This document shows, piece after piece, positions 19,543-28,264 of a stretch of DNA of 64,000 bases; the first letter of the stretch is position 1, and the number at the start of each line of letters is the position of its first letter. Source of the stretch: Bacteroidia bacterium (lineage in GTDB: Bacteria > Bacteroidota > Bacteroidia > Flavobacteriales > Flavobacteriaceae); contig JAUIEK010000005.1 in the NCBI GenBank assembly GCA_030428865.1, positions 83,657 through 147,656 of the forward strand, written 5' to 3'. The notes below the pieces were generated by a model. The model was not told the origin of the DNA. It worked only from the letters and a program-made list of their open reading frames with translations, and searched no databases. The translations under genes were made by a program, and so were the position numbers.

Positions 19543-20835
19543 TTAGTCCTCTAATTTTTCTCCTCTAATAAAATAATCTTTCTTTATCTCTTTAATTCTA
19601 CGCTCTGCGTATAAGGTAAAACTTGAATCATTTTTACCAAAACGCCTTAAATACTTATCGTAATACCTATATGCTTTCTTTTTATTGGTGTAATAATCGT
19701 CTGAAGTTTTAGCTAATTGGTATAATGCTTTATAATTATTTCTATTTTCTCGATTTGCTTTTTCAAACATTTTAATTGCTTCCTCTGTTTTGTTCAATTT
19801 TAAATCAGCCATTCCCATACCATAATACTCTTCATCCAACGTTTTTTTTGCCAACATAGTAGCAATAGAATACTGAAAATAAGCTTTCTGATAAGCTCCT
19901 AATTTCATATAAACATGACCTAGAAGCGTAAATGTTTTATAATTACTTGGATCTAATCTTGTAGATAGTTCAAAATATTTTTTTGCTTTTTTATATTCTT
20001 CAAGGTTAAAATATGTTCTCCCGAACAAATCAGCTAAGAATAATTGATCTGGCATAATGCTATCCAACTTCTGTAAAATAGAAATTGTTTTACGATATTC
20101 TTTGTATTTGAATAGTTGAGCAGCCTTTAATTTATTAAGCGAAATGTGATTGGGATCTAGCTTAAGCCCTTTATTTAAAAAAAGAAACGTTGAATCTTTC
20201 CTATCTACTAGCTTTGCAAAGCTATTTGCTAGTTGAAATAATGATTTTATGTGGGTAGAATCAATCTTGTAAGCTTCTAAAAAACTATTAATCATACTAT
20301 TTCTACTCTTTTTCATAGCATAAGCAACACCTTTTTGATATAAATAATCAGGATTATTTGTATCTACAGTATGCAACTCATTAAAAACTTTAATTGCTTT
20401 ATTAGCTTTTCTTTTAAGCAGATATAACTTTCCTAACTGATATTTAATTAATAGGTTTTGAGGATCATCTTTTAAGATATCTTCAAATACTAATATAGCT
20501 TCATTGTATCTTTTTAGCCTTTGATAAGCTTTTCCTATTTGAACTTTTGTTCTGTAATCATCCTGAATACTTAGCGCTTTTTTGTAATACTCTACAGCTT
20601 CTTTTGTTTTATCTAATTGGTAATACAGTGAAGCAATTGTATAATTCTTTTTAAAAGAATCTTCCAAATCGTTTAACTTCTCAATAGCTAATTGAACTCT
20701 TCCTCTTAAAATAAGACTATCTATCTTATTATAACTTTGAGTTTCTTGTCCATAACTTTGCTGAATTAAAGTGAAAAATAAAACAATTATTAAAATCTTT
20801 AAGTCATTAGTTATCAGCGTTACTCTATTGTTCAT
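19543..20835 (-). CDS. Exported tetratricopeptide-repeat protein
   Basis: A 430-residue protein with an N-terminal signal segment (LKILIIVLFFTLIQQSYGQ, about residues 12-30) followed by a near-continuous array of TPR units from about residue 50 to 400, for example EAVEYYKKALSIQDDYRTKVQIGKA split over helices A and B, and AKKYFELSTRLDPSNYKTFTLLG. No catalytic domain. Probably a periplasmic scaffold. It lies between tonB (74-base gap) and the TonB-like lipoprotein (44-base gap to its ATG) on the same strand, so may serve the same TonB-linked process; that is inference. Confidence 0.82.
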   Translation of the reverse strand: MNNRVTLITNDLKILIIVLFFTLIQQSYGQETQSYNKIDSLILRGRVQLAIEKLNDLEDSFKKNYTIASLYYQLDKTKEAVEYYKKALSIQDDYRTKVQIGKAYQRLKRYNEAILVFEDILKDDPQNLLIKYQLGKLYLLKRKANKAIKVFNELHTVDTNNPDYLYQKGVAYAMKKSRNSMINSFLEAYKIDSTHIKSLFQLANSFAKLVDRKDSTFLFLNKGLKLDPNHISLNKLKAAQLFKYKEYRKTISILQKLDSIMPDQLFLADLFGRTYFNLEEYKKAKKYFELSTRLDPSNYKTFTLLGHVYMKLGAYQKAYFQYSIATMLAKKTLDEEYYGMGMADLKLNKTEEAIKMFEKANRENRNNYKALYQLAKTSDDYYTNKKKAYRYYDKYLRRFGKNDSSFTLYAERRIKEIKKDYFIRGEKLED

Positions 20836-20909
20836 ACATAATTATTTTCATCAGCAATATAACTTACAGCATCTCTTATTTCACAATTATTACCCCTTTT
20901 ATATTCTAC

Positions 20910-21629
20910 TTACTCAACCATTAGAGCAAGGCGGAACGAATACTTAACACCTACTGGTTTGCCTCGCTGTCTACCAGGTTTAATTTTAGGTAATAATTCC
21001 ATGATTCGCATTGTTTCTTTTTTTAATCTAGGGTGTGGGGCTCGTATGTAAACATCTGTAATACTTCCTGTTTTACTGACCTTAAAACCTACAATAATAA
21101 TTTTCTTTCCTTGAGAAAGACCTAACTCATTGGGTAAATCTCCATCAAACTTTCTGTTAAAATGTGCTTGTACTTTTTTACTAAAACATTCTTTCAACTC
21201 TTCTTTACTCCCTTTACAACCAGGATAAACTGGAACATCTTCTATAATTGCAAAAGGAACATCTTCTATTACTTCTTCTTCTATCTCTACCTCTTCTATC
21301 TCATCTACTACAACAGCTTCTGTCTCATCTGTTTCTGTACTCTCAACAATGGTTTCTTCTATCTCTTTCTCATCTTCTACTGCTTCAACCTGCTCTAATG
21401 CTGGTGGTGGAGGTGGTGGAGGTGGTTTTTGTATGTCTCGTTCCGTAATTGGAATGTCTTCCTCTTCTAAAGCGCTCATGTCTGCTACTGCTAGACCTTC
21501 AAAGTTTCTATCATAGGTCTTATTCTCTATAGAAACATACGTGATAAACAGCGCTAATACAAGACCAAGCATCCAAAAAATTTTAGTGTAACTTTCTAGG
21601 TTTGCTTTGGGGTTCTTTTTAATTTCCAT
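20910..21629 (-). CDS. Energy transducer TonB
   Basis: A 239-residue inner-membrane-anchored energy transducer. A single membrane helix lies at about 18-38, followed by a linker with a run of eight prolines (KPPPPPPPPALEQ) and a very acidic Glu/Val-rich stretch to about 125. The TonB C-terminal domain contains VPVYPGCKG, a second Cys in ECFSKKVQAHF, and ends in the IKPGRQRGKPVGVKY strand region. It passes proton-motive energy to outer-membrane receptors. The domain is a close relative of the one fused to the adjacent M56 protein (same PGCxG, CF, RAPHPRL and KPG pattern). Confidence 0.92.
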   Translation of the reverse strand: MEIKKNPKANLESYTKIFWMLGLVLALFITYVSIENKTYDRNFEGLAVADMSALEEEDIPITERDIQKPPPPPPPPALEQVEAVEDEKEIEETIVESTETDETEAVVVDEIEEVEIEEEVIEDVPFAIIEDVPVYPGCKGSKEELKECFSKKVQAHFNRKFDGDLPNELGLSQGKKIIIVGFKVSKTGSITDVYIRAPHPRLKKETMRIMELLPKIKPGRQRGKPVGVKYSFRLALMVE

Positions 21630-21647
21630 TCTATTTTAACTTTAGTT

Positions 21648-22970
21648 TCATTTAACATCGATTTTCATAGGTAATATATATTTTGTAGCTACCCAACATC
21701 CATTTTTTACACCTGGTTTCATTTTTGGTAAAAGTTTGAGCACTCTTATAGCTTCTTCTTCTAGTTTAGGATGAGGTGCTTTAACTCTAATGCCAGAAAT
21801 ACTACCATCGCAATCAATAACAAACATCATAAGTAGTCTTTTCATTTCTGGTTTTAAACCTAGTTTTATGGGTATTTCTACATTAAACTTATTAGCAAAA
21901 TGTTTCTTTATCCCTTTATTAAAACAATCTTTATTTCCTTCTTGACACCCCGGGAATTCTGGCAGAACATCTAACTCATGGATAGAATGTAGTACTTCTA
22001 TTTTTACGGGAGTTGGTTTTTTATTTGGTACTGCATCTATGCTTTGTTTGCCCATACTAACAATTGACTTTTCTAAAACAGGAATAGCGTTTTTACTATC
22101 TAGTAGTTCAGAGCGTTCAACCTTCGTAAATGCACTATAAATGATTGTAGCAGCTGCTAAAGGAATAAATAATAAGTATTTTAATTGTTTTATTGGGTTC
22201 GATTTTTCTTTTGTAATCATAAATATTCGTTTCTTTATTAATGATTGGATTGAAAACTGATTGACAAACGAAATATTTTCTACACCAAATAACTCATTCA
22301 TTAATTTGTTTATATATTCTGTCTTGCTAGATGCTTGCACTACAATATCATCTGCTATGTATTCATGTACAGCAGCAATTCTCTTTTGATATAGATAGAC
22401 TAGCGGATTAAACCACATTATAACTTTTAAGATTTCAAAAAACAAAAGATCTAACGAGTGTCTTTGAGAACAATGGATCAGTTCGTGTTTGATAATTTTT
22501 CCTCTTTCCTCATTATTTATATTATCCCCTAAAAAAATGTAGTTATAAAATGAAAAGGCGTCTCTTGAATTAGAAAGTGATACTAATTTATAACCTTGAT
22601 ATTTTTTTACATTATTTTTTTTGAGAATTTTAATGAGTCTGTAAATTTTCAATAAAAAAATACTCAAAAACACTAGGACTCCTAACCAAAACACAAGTGT
22701 TCCTACAGGTAAACTTTCTCTAAATGATGTTTGCTCTATAACTCCTTGAGGAGAAATAATAATTTCTGGCAAAACAACACTTGTTGTTTCTTGAGATACT
22801 ATTTTCTGTAATGTTGGAATTCTTAGAAGAGGGATTAAAAAGCTAATAGTGAATGTTCCAAGTAAATACCATCTATTCTTAGTAAAGAAAGTCTCTTTAC
22901 TTAAGAACAAATCGTATACAATCAGAAACAATCCTTGGAATAAAAGAACTTGAACTATGTAATTAATCAT
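21648..22970 (-). CDS. M56 (BlaR1-like) membrane metallopeptidase fused to a TonB C-terminal domain
   Basis: A 440-residue protein with N-terminal membrane helices (about 3-22, 36-54, 88-110). The cytosol-facing M56 peptidase domain has the zinc motif HELIH at 161-165 and AVHEYIADD, and a further helix lies at about 268-288. The last 110 residues form a TonB C-terminal domain (PEFPGCQEG, DCFNKG, KAPHPKLEEEAIRV, LPKMKPG). In BlaR1-MecR1 systems the peptidase is activated by an extracytoplasmic sensor and inactivates the BlaI-type repressor; here a TonB module replaces the penicillin-binding sensor. It starts five bases after the BlaI gene. Confidence 0.9.
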   Translation of the reverse strand: MINYIVQVLLFQGLFLIVYDLFLSKETFFTKNRWYLLGTFTISFLIPLLRIPTLQKIVSQETTSVVLPEIIISPQGVIEQTSFRESLPVGTLVFWLGVLVFLSIFLLKIYRLIKILKKNNVKKYQGYKLVSLSNSRDAFSFYNYIFLGDNINNEERGKIIKHELIHCSQRHSLDLLFFEILKVIMWFNPLVYLYQKRIAAVHEYIADDIVVQASSKTEYINKLMNELFGVENISFVNQFSIQSLIKKRIFMITKEKSNPIKQLKYLLFIPLAAATIIYSAFTKVERSELLDSKNAIPVLEKSIVSMGKQSIDAVPNKKPTPVKIEVLHSIHELDVLPEFPGCQEGNKDCFNKGIKKHFANKFNVEIPIKLGLKPEMKRLLMMFVIDCDGSISGIRVKAPHPKLEEEAIRVLKLLPKMKPGVKNGCWVATKYILPMKIDVK

Positions 22971-22975
22971 ACTCG

Positions 22976-23338
22976 CTACTTGTTTTTATTAATCTCTTTT
23001 AAAATGCTTTCTAATTCATCCATATTCATGCCATTTTTTTTCACAAAAAAAGACACCATGCTTTTAAAAGATCCATTAAAGTAACCATCTACCAATTTGT
23101 GAATCGTTTGATTGCTATAACTAGATTTTTCTACAATTGGATGATAAATAAATCCTCTACCTTTAGGCTTATGACTTACAAATCCTTTAGATTCTAGTAT
23201 CCGTATAATTGTTGACACCGTATTATATGCTGGTTTTGGCTCTGGCAATTCATTGATTACTTCTTTTACGGAAGCCTCTTTAAGAATCCACAAAACCTGC
23301 ATAATTTGCTCTTCTGCTTTTGTTAGTTGTTTTTCCAT
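22976..23338 (-). CDS. BlaI/MecI/CopY-family repressor
   Basis: A 120-residue winged-helix repressor: KAEEQIMQVLWILKEASVKEVINELP, then AYNTVSTIIRILESKGFVSHKPKGRGFIYHP, the standard BlaI recognition helix and wing, followed by a C-terminal dimerisation region. Such repressors are cleaved or released by the partner M56 peptidase, encoded immediately downstream. It probably controls its own operon, including the upstream thioredoxin-domain gene 17 bases away. No clear dyad operator was identified. Confidence 0.93.
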   Translation of the reverse strand: MEKQLTKAEEQIMQVLWILKEASVKEVINELPEPKPAYNTVSTIIRILESKGFVSHKPKGRGFIYHPIVEKSSYSNQTIHKLVDGYFNGSFKSMVSFFVKKNGMNMDELESILKEINKNK

Positions 23339-23355
23339 TTAAAAAAGTTTGATTT

Positions 23356-24564
23356 CTAAAGATGTTGTTGTATTACCTGTTTAAACCTTTTTGTGTCTCT
23401 TTCTTCATTATATCCAGCAGCTGCATCTACTATTTTTCCATTTTTATCAATAATATAAACAGTAGGATATACTTTTACCTTAAACTTTTTGGCAATCTCA
23501 TCTCCTTTAGGAATATGAATATAGGTATATCCTTTTTCTGTAAAGTAATTTTCGGCAGCATTCGGTTTTTTTTCACCTGCAGAAATTCCTATAACCACAA
23601 CATCTTTTCTGTTTTTAAATGAATTATGTATAGCTTCTATATTAGGCATCGCTACTATGCAAGGACCACACCAAGTACCCCAAAAGTCTAGCAATACAAC
23701 TTTACCTTTTAAATTATCTGATGAAAACTCTTTTCCATCTTGAGAAACTGAACGCCACTTAGGAGCTACTGAATTTTCTTCTAACAACACATTTTTGTGC
23801 ATTTCTTTTTCTAACTCTGCAGAATTATAATCTTTTACTTTCTCCTTTTTACTAACTACTGAAAAAAATGATATTGGTTTTTCTTTATTTACACTAACTA
23901 TTGAAATATCTTTATAGACAACATTATCTGAATAGGCCACTGGCAAAAAAGTCATAGTATTTATCCACCATATATCAATAAATGTTCTTTTGCTACTAGA
24001 CTTAGAGTCTCCAACTTGGAAATACATATCATATTCACACTGTATTTTATATGTATCTCCTCCATTTTTAAATTCTTTTCCTAAATAAAAAACACGACTA
24101 GGAGATCTATAGGTCTTTTCTTCCATGTAAGGCCTTATTCGCAACATTGTCAAATGCTGTCCAAAAATAGCAGCCGTAGATTCTCTATTTACAGCGTTAA
24201 CCCTCTTTACAGCTTGCCTTTTGTTTCGTTGTAATTCTATTTTATCTCCATTATAAGAAAACTTGAATTCGCTCTCTCTACGATTGAGTTTCATAGTTCC
24301 ATGAGCATAAATTAAAGCCTTATCAAAATTAACGTCTTTAACATCTGCTCTTTGCTGGTATATTTTTGCTTTAATAAATGGCCAATGCTTACTACTCCTA
24401 CCTCTAGCCGGTTTCTGATGCACTTCATACTCAATAGATTTCAGACTCAAACAAACCCCCCTAGAGATATTTAATATTTTTTCACCTTTTATGGGATCTT
24501 TTTCTTGGGCATTTAATATAGATACCAGAAAAATAAAAATGGCAAATAATAGAATTTTCTTCAT
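23356..24564 (-). CDS. Exported TlpA-like thioredoxin-domain protein
   Basis: A 402-residue protein with a signal peptide (about 1-19, ending LNAQE). The N-terminal 260 residues are a beta-rich region with no motif I can name. The C-terminal thioredoxin-like domain has FWGTWCGPC near 294-302 followed by MPNIEAIHNSF, and the cis-Pro segment YPTVYIID. Redoxins of this type reduce periplasmic disulfides or serve cytochrome c maturation. It is the first gene of the BlaI/M56/TonB run, with a -7 box about 47 bases upstream. The adjacent TonB domains carry paired Cys residues that could be substrates; speculative. Confidence 0.85.
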   Translation of the reverse strand: MKKILLFAIFIFLVSILNAQEKDPIKGEKILNISRGVCLSLKSIEYEVHQKPARGRSSKHWPFIKAKIYQQRADVKDVNFDKALIYAHGTMKLNRRESEFKFSYNGDKIELQRNKRQAVKRVNAVNRESTAAIFGQHLTMLRIRPYMEEKTYRSPSRVFYLGKEFKNGGDTYKIQCEYDMYFQVGDSKSSSKRTFIDIWWINTMTFLPVAYSDNVVYKDISIVSVNKEKPISFFSVVSKKEKVKDYNSAELEKEMHKNVLLEENSVAPKWRSVSQDGKEFSSDNLKGKVVLLDFWGTWCGPCIVAMPNIEAIHNSFKNRKDVVVIGISAGEKKPNAAENYFTEKGYTYIHIPKGDEIAKKFKVKVYPTVYIIDKNGKIVDAAAGYNEERDTKRFKQVIQQHL

Positions 24565-24610
24565 GAATATTTTGCAAGATAGTTTTAAAACTATTTTTTT
24601 AGTTGAAAAG

Positions 24611-24618
24611 CAAATGTA
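24611..24618 (-). promoter_or_regulatory. Promoter -7 box TACATTTG of the thioredoxin-BlaI-M56-TonB run
   Basis: Minus-strand TACATTTG matches TAnnTTTG and predicts a start about 40 bases before the first gene of the run. Confidence 0.55.
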
Positions 24619-24710
24619 ATTTATTTTTTTAATTAAACTAATTTTATAGTTAAAAAATACGTAACAAATTATTTACTTTTTCGTTTTACCTTTACTATCA
24701 ATTACTCAAC

Positions 24711-25211
24711 ATGGATTTACTGCTTCTTTTCTTAGGTTTTATTTTCATCATTTTAGGTATAATTGGCGCATTTTTACCTGTTTTACCAGGACCTATAACT
24801 GGTTGGGTTGGGTTATTGCTACTACATCTTACCTCCGTAATAGAAAAAGATTGGCAGTTTTTAGGAATCACATTAGCTGTTGCTATTTTTGTTTACTTAA
24901 TTGATTATGTTATTCCGGCTTTAGGAACCAAAAAATTTGGAGGCAGTAAGTACGGAATTTGGGGCACCTCTATTGGATTGCTAATTGGTCTGTTATTTTT
25001 TGGTCCACTCGGAATTATTATTGGTCCTTTTGCAGGAGCTTATTTAGGAGAACTTATGTATGACAGCAAAGACAGTAAACGTGCGCTAAAAGCAGCTTTT
25101 GGCTCCTTTATTGGTTTTTTATTTTCTACAGGATTAAAATTTGTAGTGGGTTTAATTTTTGCCGGACTTTTCCTATCCCAATTTTGGGAATATAAATCCA
25201 GTTTTTTTTAA
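24711..25211 (+). CDS. DUF456 membrane protein
   Basis: A 166-residue protein with at least four hydrophobic segments rich in Gly, typical of DUF456: LGFIFIILGIIGAFLPVLPGPI at the N-terminus, a cytosolic-type KKFGGSKYGIWG motif, FFGPLGIIIGPFAGAYLGEL and a C-terminal helix. The family has no established function. It is divergent from the thioredoxin/BlaI run and convergent with the small-RNA candidate that ends just past its stop. Confidence 0.85.
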   Translation: MDLLLLFLGFIFIILGIIGAFLPVLPGPITGWVGLLLLHLTSVIEKDWQFLGITLAVAIFVYLIDYVIPALGTKKFGGSKYGIWGTSIGLLIGLLFFGPLGIIIGPFAGAYLGELMYDSKDSKRALKAAFGSFIGFLFSTGLKFVVGLIFAGLFLSQFWEYKSSFF

Positions 25212-25214
25212 GTC

Positions 25215-25322
25215 AAAAAAAAAGCAACCCGTTTCAGGGAAGCTTTCCATTGGTTAACAAAACCACGATACTTATTAAAAGTATCAAAACAACACAACTT
25301 TGCTGCCTATAATTAAAGCAGC
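25215..25322 (-). ncRNA. Candidate structured small RNA, about 107 nt
   Basis: The minus strand has a full transcription unit without a coding frame. A consensus promoter lies at 25326-25355. Hairpin 1 is GCTGC/GCAGC (25318-25322 with 25302-25306), starting at the predicted first nucleotide. Hairpin 2 is GATACTT/AAGTATC (25267-25273 with 25279-25285). Hairpin 3 is TGGTT/AACCA (25251-25255 with 25261-25265). The 3' hairpin is AAAGC-CCC against GGG-GCTTT with a 2x2 internal loop, followed by nine Us. Nothing in it resembles SRP RNA, tmRNA, RNase P or a known riboswitch that I recognise, and the flanking plus-strand genes (DUF456, lysS) point away, so it is not their leader. Identity unknown; compare with 6S RNA and flavobacterial RNA families. 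Confidence 0.7.
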
Positions 25323-25325
25323 CGA

Positions 25326-25355
25326 CAAATATAATTCTTTTATCATTAATGACAA
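25326..25355 (-). promoter_or_regulatory. Small-RNA promoter TTG-N19-TATATTTG
   Basis: Minus-strand TATATTTG (25326-25333) fits TAnnTTTG, and TTG (25353-25355) lies exactly 19 bases upstream, the optimal Bacteroidota -33/-7 spacing. It is one of the three best full promoter matches in the window. Confidence 0.75.
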
Positions 25356-25399
25356 GATTCTTTTACGCTTTTAAGAATCCACCTTTTTACACAATTAAT

Positions 25400-25407
25400 T
25401 ATCTTTG
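25400..25407 (+). promoter_or_regulatory. lysS promoter -7 box TATCTTTG
   Basis: Matches TAnnTTTG 32 bases before lysS. It lies back to back with the small-RNA promoter, whose -33 box is 44 bases away. Confidence 0.55.
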
Positions 25408-25439
25408 CGCGTCTAAAGTCATATTGAAAATCAGTAACA

Positions 25440-27143
25440 ATGCAATTATCAGAACAAGAAGTTGTACGTAGAGAAAAACTTGTCAAACTAAGAGAAATAG
25501 GAATTAATCCTTACCCAGCAAACCTATTTCCTGTAAATTCTAATTCAAAAAAAATAAAAAGCGATTTTGAAGAAGGAAAAAAAGTTGTGGTTGCAGGAAG
25601 ATTAATGTCTAGACGCATACAAGGAAAAGCTTCTTTTGCTGAATTACAAGATGCAGAAGGTAGAATTCAAGTGTATTTTAACCGTGATGAAATTTGCACT
25701 GGAGAAGATAAAACTTTGTACAACGATGTATACAAAAAGTTACTAGATATAGGTGATTTTATAGGTGTTGAAGGAGAGTTATTTATTACCAAAGTTGGAG
25801 AAAAAACAGTGATGGTTAAAAACTTTACACTATTAAGTAAAGCTTTAAAACCTCTTCCTTTACCCAAAACAGATGCTGAAGGAAATACTTATGACGAATT
25901 TAATGATCCAGAACTAAGATACAGACAACGCTACGCAGATTTAGCAGTAAACCCACATGTGAAAGATGTTTTTGTAAAAAGAACAAAACTGTTTAACGCA
26001 ATGCGTTCCTTCTTTAATGATGCTGGTTATTTTGAAGTAGAAACTCCAATTTTACAACCAATTCCTGGGGGAGCTGCAGCCAGACCATTTATAACACATC
26101 ACAACTCGCTTGACATCCCTTTATATATGAGGATTGCTAACGAATTATACCTTAAAAGATTAATTGTTGGCGGCTTTGATGGTGTGTATGAATTTTCTAA
26201 AAACTTTAGAAATGAAGGAATGGACAGAACGCATAATCCAGAATTTACAGCAATGGAAATCTATGTAGCTTATAAAGACTACAATTGGATGATGGATTTT
26301 ACAGAAAAGCTTTTAGAACATTGTGCCATTGCGGTAAATGGAACTACAAAAGCAACTTTTGGAAGACATAAAATCGACTTTAAAGCTCCATACCCAAGAG
26401 TAACGATGGCAGATTCTATCAAGCATTTTACAGGTTTTGACATCAATGGGAAATCTGAAGATGAGATTAGAAAAGCTGCTCTTTCTATGGGAATTGAAGT
26501 AGATGAAACTATGGGTAAAGGAAAACTAATTGATGAAATTTTTGGAGAAAAATGTGAAGGAAACTACATTCAGCCTACATTTATAACAGATTATCCAAAG
26601 GAAATGAGTCCGCTTTGTAAGGAACACAGAGACAATCCGGAGCTTACTGAACGATTTGAATTAATGGTTTGCGGTAAAGAAATAGCAAATGCTTATTCCG
26701 AATTAAACGATCCTATCGATCAAAGAGCTCGTTTTGAAGTGCAGTTAAAATTGGCTGATCGTGGAGATGATGAGGCTATGTTTATTGATCAAGATTTTTT
26801 ACGTGCTTTAGAATATGGAATGCCTCCAACATCAGGTTTAGGAATTGGAATGGACAGGTTGATTATGTTTTTAACCAACAATCAATCAATTCAAGAAGTT
26901 TTATTCTTCCCACAAATGAAACCAGAAAAACAAGCTCCAAAAGTAGAATTGAACGACGATGAAAAAGCTGTTTTTACTATTCTTCAAAAAGCAGAAAAAA
27001 TAGATCTAAATGACTTGAAAACTCAATCTGGTTTATCAAATAAAAAATGGGATAAAGCCATTAAATCTTTAACTAAAAACAAGCTAGCAAAAGTTGAAAA
27101 AACCGACGATAAGCTTTTTGTAGAAATTAATTCTAAATACTAG
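25440..27143 (+). CDS. lysS: Lysyl-tRNA synthetase, class II, with C-terminal winged-helix-like extension
   Basis: Charges tRNA-Lys. The 567-residue protein has an N-terminal OB-fold anticodon domain (VVVAGRLMSRRIQGKASFAEL), then class-II motif 1 around RYRQRYADL, motif 2 FRNEGMDRTHNPEFTAME near 255 and motif 3 GLGIGMDRLIMFL near 467. After the normal end at about 500 (FFPQMKPE) there are some 65 extra residues that read like a small winged helix: AVFTILQKAEKIDLNDLKTQSG, then NKKWDKAIKSLTKNKLAKVE. The extension seems usual for flavobacterial LysS; its role is unknown. DUF805 follows six bases later. Confidence 0.95.
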   Translation: MQLSEQEVVRREKLVKLREIGINPYPANLFPVNSNSKKIKSDFEEGKKVVVAGRLMSRRIQGKASFAELQDAEGRIQVYFNRDEICTGEDKTLYNDVYKKLLDIGDFIGVEGELFITKVGEKTVMVKNFTLLSKALKPLPLPKTDAEGNTYDEFNDPELRYRQRYADLAVNPHVKDVFVKRTKLFNAMRSFFNDAGYFEVETPILQPIPGGAAARPFITHHNSLDIPLYMRIANELYLKRLIVGGFDGVYEFSKNFRNEGMDRTHNPEFTAMEIYVAYKDYNWMMDFTEKLLEHCAIAVNGTTKATFGRHKIDFKAPYPRVTMADSIKHFTGFDINGKSEDEIRKAALSMGIEVDETMGKGKLIDEIFGEKCEGNYIQPTFITDYPKEMSPLCKEHRDNPELTERFELMVCGKEIANAYSELNDPIDQRARFEVQLKLADRGDDEAMFIDQDFLRALEYGMPPTSGLGIGMDRLIMFLTNNQSIQEVLFFPQMKPEKQAPKVELNDDEKAVFTILQKAEKIDLNDLKTQSGLSNKKWDKAIKSLTKNKLAKVEKTDDKLFVEINSKY

Positions 27144-27149
27144 AATACT

Positions 27150-27581
27150 ATGGAGCGAATAAAATCTGAATCTGAATACAACATATTTGATTGGTGGAAA
27201 AAGGTTTACATAAATAATTATGCTAATTTTAGTGGCAGAGCAAGGAGGTCTGAATATTGGTATTCTTTCCTTGTACATATGTTGATGTTTATTTTTGTGG
27301 CTTTACTCTACGGAATATTTGAATTTACAGCACTAGACAAATTTTCTTTGTTAATAGCAATAATATATATATTGCTCTCTGCACTTCCTACCATTGCTGT
27401 TTCAGTAAGAAGGCTACATGACACAGGTAGATCTGGTTGGTGGTACTTATTATGTGTGATCCCTATTATAAGCTATATAGGAAGCATTGTGTTGCTCATC
27501 TTTTATTGTATTGAGGGAGATAGAGGTTCTAACAAATATGGTCCAGATCCTAAAGAGGATATAGATTTACTTTCTAATTAA
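27150..27581 (+). CDS. DUF805 membrane protein
   Basis: A 143-residue protein with the DUF805 pattern: FSGRARRSEYW near residue 28, three or four hydrophobic helices, and VRRLHDTGRSGWWYL near 88, ending with GDRGSNKYGPDP. Function unknown. It begins six bases after lysS and so is probably read from the same transcript, ending at a shared bidirectional terminator. Confidence 0.92.
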   Translation: MERIKSESEYNIFDWWKKVYINNYANFSGRARRSEYWYSFLVHMLMFIFVALLYGIFEFTALDKFSLLIAIIYILLSALPTIAVSVRRLHDTGRSGWWYLLCVIPIISYIGSIVLLIFYCIEGDRGSNKYGPDPKEDIDLLSN

Positions 27582-27584
27582 TTT

Positions 27585-27608
27585 GAAAGAGTAATTTATT
27601 ACTCTTTC
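27585..27608. terminator. Bidirectional terminator between the DUF805 and thioredoxin-fold genes
   Basis: A ten-base perfect stem GAAAGAGTAA/TTACTCTTTC with a four-base loop (27585-27594 with 27599-27608). It overlaps the last codons of the minus-strand gene. T-runs are weak on both sides. Confidence 0.55.
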
Positions 27609-28156
27609 CATTTTATATTACAGCCCATACTCGGTTTTTCAGGACCATTATACTCTTTATTACTCAATAAGTAATCTAGTACGTTCCTGATATCTTTCCC
27701 TGTAACAGGAATATTATTGCCAGGCCTAGCATCATCTAATTGTCCATGATATACGGATCGTAAATCATTATCAAAAACATACAAATCAGGTGTACAGGCA
27801 GCATCATATGCTTTTGCTACTTCCTGAGTTTCATCATACAAATACGGAAAAGGATAACCTAGTTTTTCTGCTTGTCGCTTCATTTTATCGGGAGCGTCTT
27901 GTGGATAGTTTTCAATATCATTACTACTGATTGCAACAAAACCAATTCTTTTTGATTGATAATCATTTGCTAAAGCCACCAATTGCTCATTAATATGTAT
28001 TACATACGGACAATGGTTACAAATAAACATAATTACCGTTCCTTTATTTCCCCGAACATCGGATAAAGACAGCTGTTTTTCTGAAATTGTATCAATTAAT
28101 TTAAAATCAGGAGCATTTGTTCCTTTTTCAAAAATATTAGAAGGTGTAAGAGCCAT
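27599..28156 (-). CDS. Cytosolic thioredoxin/peroxiredoxin-fold protein
   Basis: A 185-residue protein of the AhpC/TSA-redoxin superfamily with no signal peptide. FICNHCPYV carries Cys46 and Cys49 as a CxxC pair; the cis-Pro region is CTPDLYVFD and a third Cys lies in PSMGCNIKW near the C-terminus. The family is common as a thioredoxin-family protein in Bacteroidota. Its redox partner is unknown. TATCTTTA on the minus strand 15 bases upstream (28171-28178) is a near-consensus -7 box. Confidence 0.88.
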   Translation of the reverse strand: MALTPSNIFEKGTNAPDFKLIDTISEKQLSLSDVRGNKGTVIMFICNHCPYVIHINEQLVALANDYQSKRIGFVAISSNDIENYPQDAPDKMKRQAEKLGYPFPYLYDETQEVAKAYDAACTPDLYVFDNDLRSVYHGQLDDARPGNNIPVTGKDIRNVLDYLLSNKEYNGPEKPSMGCNIKWKE

Positions 28157-28264
28157 ATTTTTTATTTACCGTAAAGATACAGACATTTTGAAATCTCAGT
28201 TTTATTTTGATTTCAGAGTCGTTTATCATAAATTTAACCTACTTATTATTAATTCAAATAATTT

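Noticed and set aside
21162..21448. Two small plus-strand frames rich in Leu or Phe opposite tonB
   Set aside because: They arise from the antisense of the Glu/Pro-rich TonB linker, a low-complexity region.
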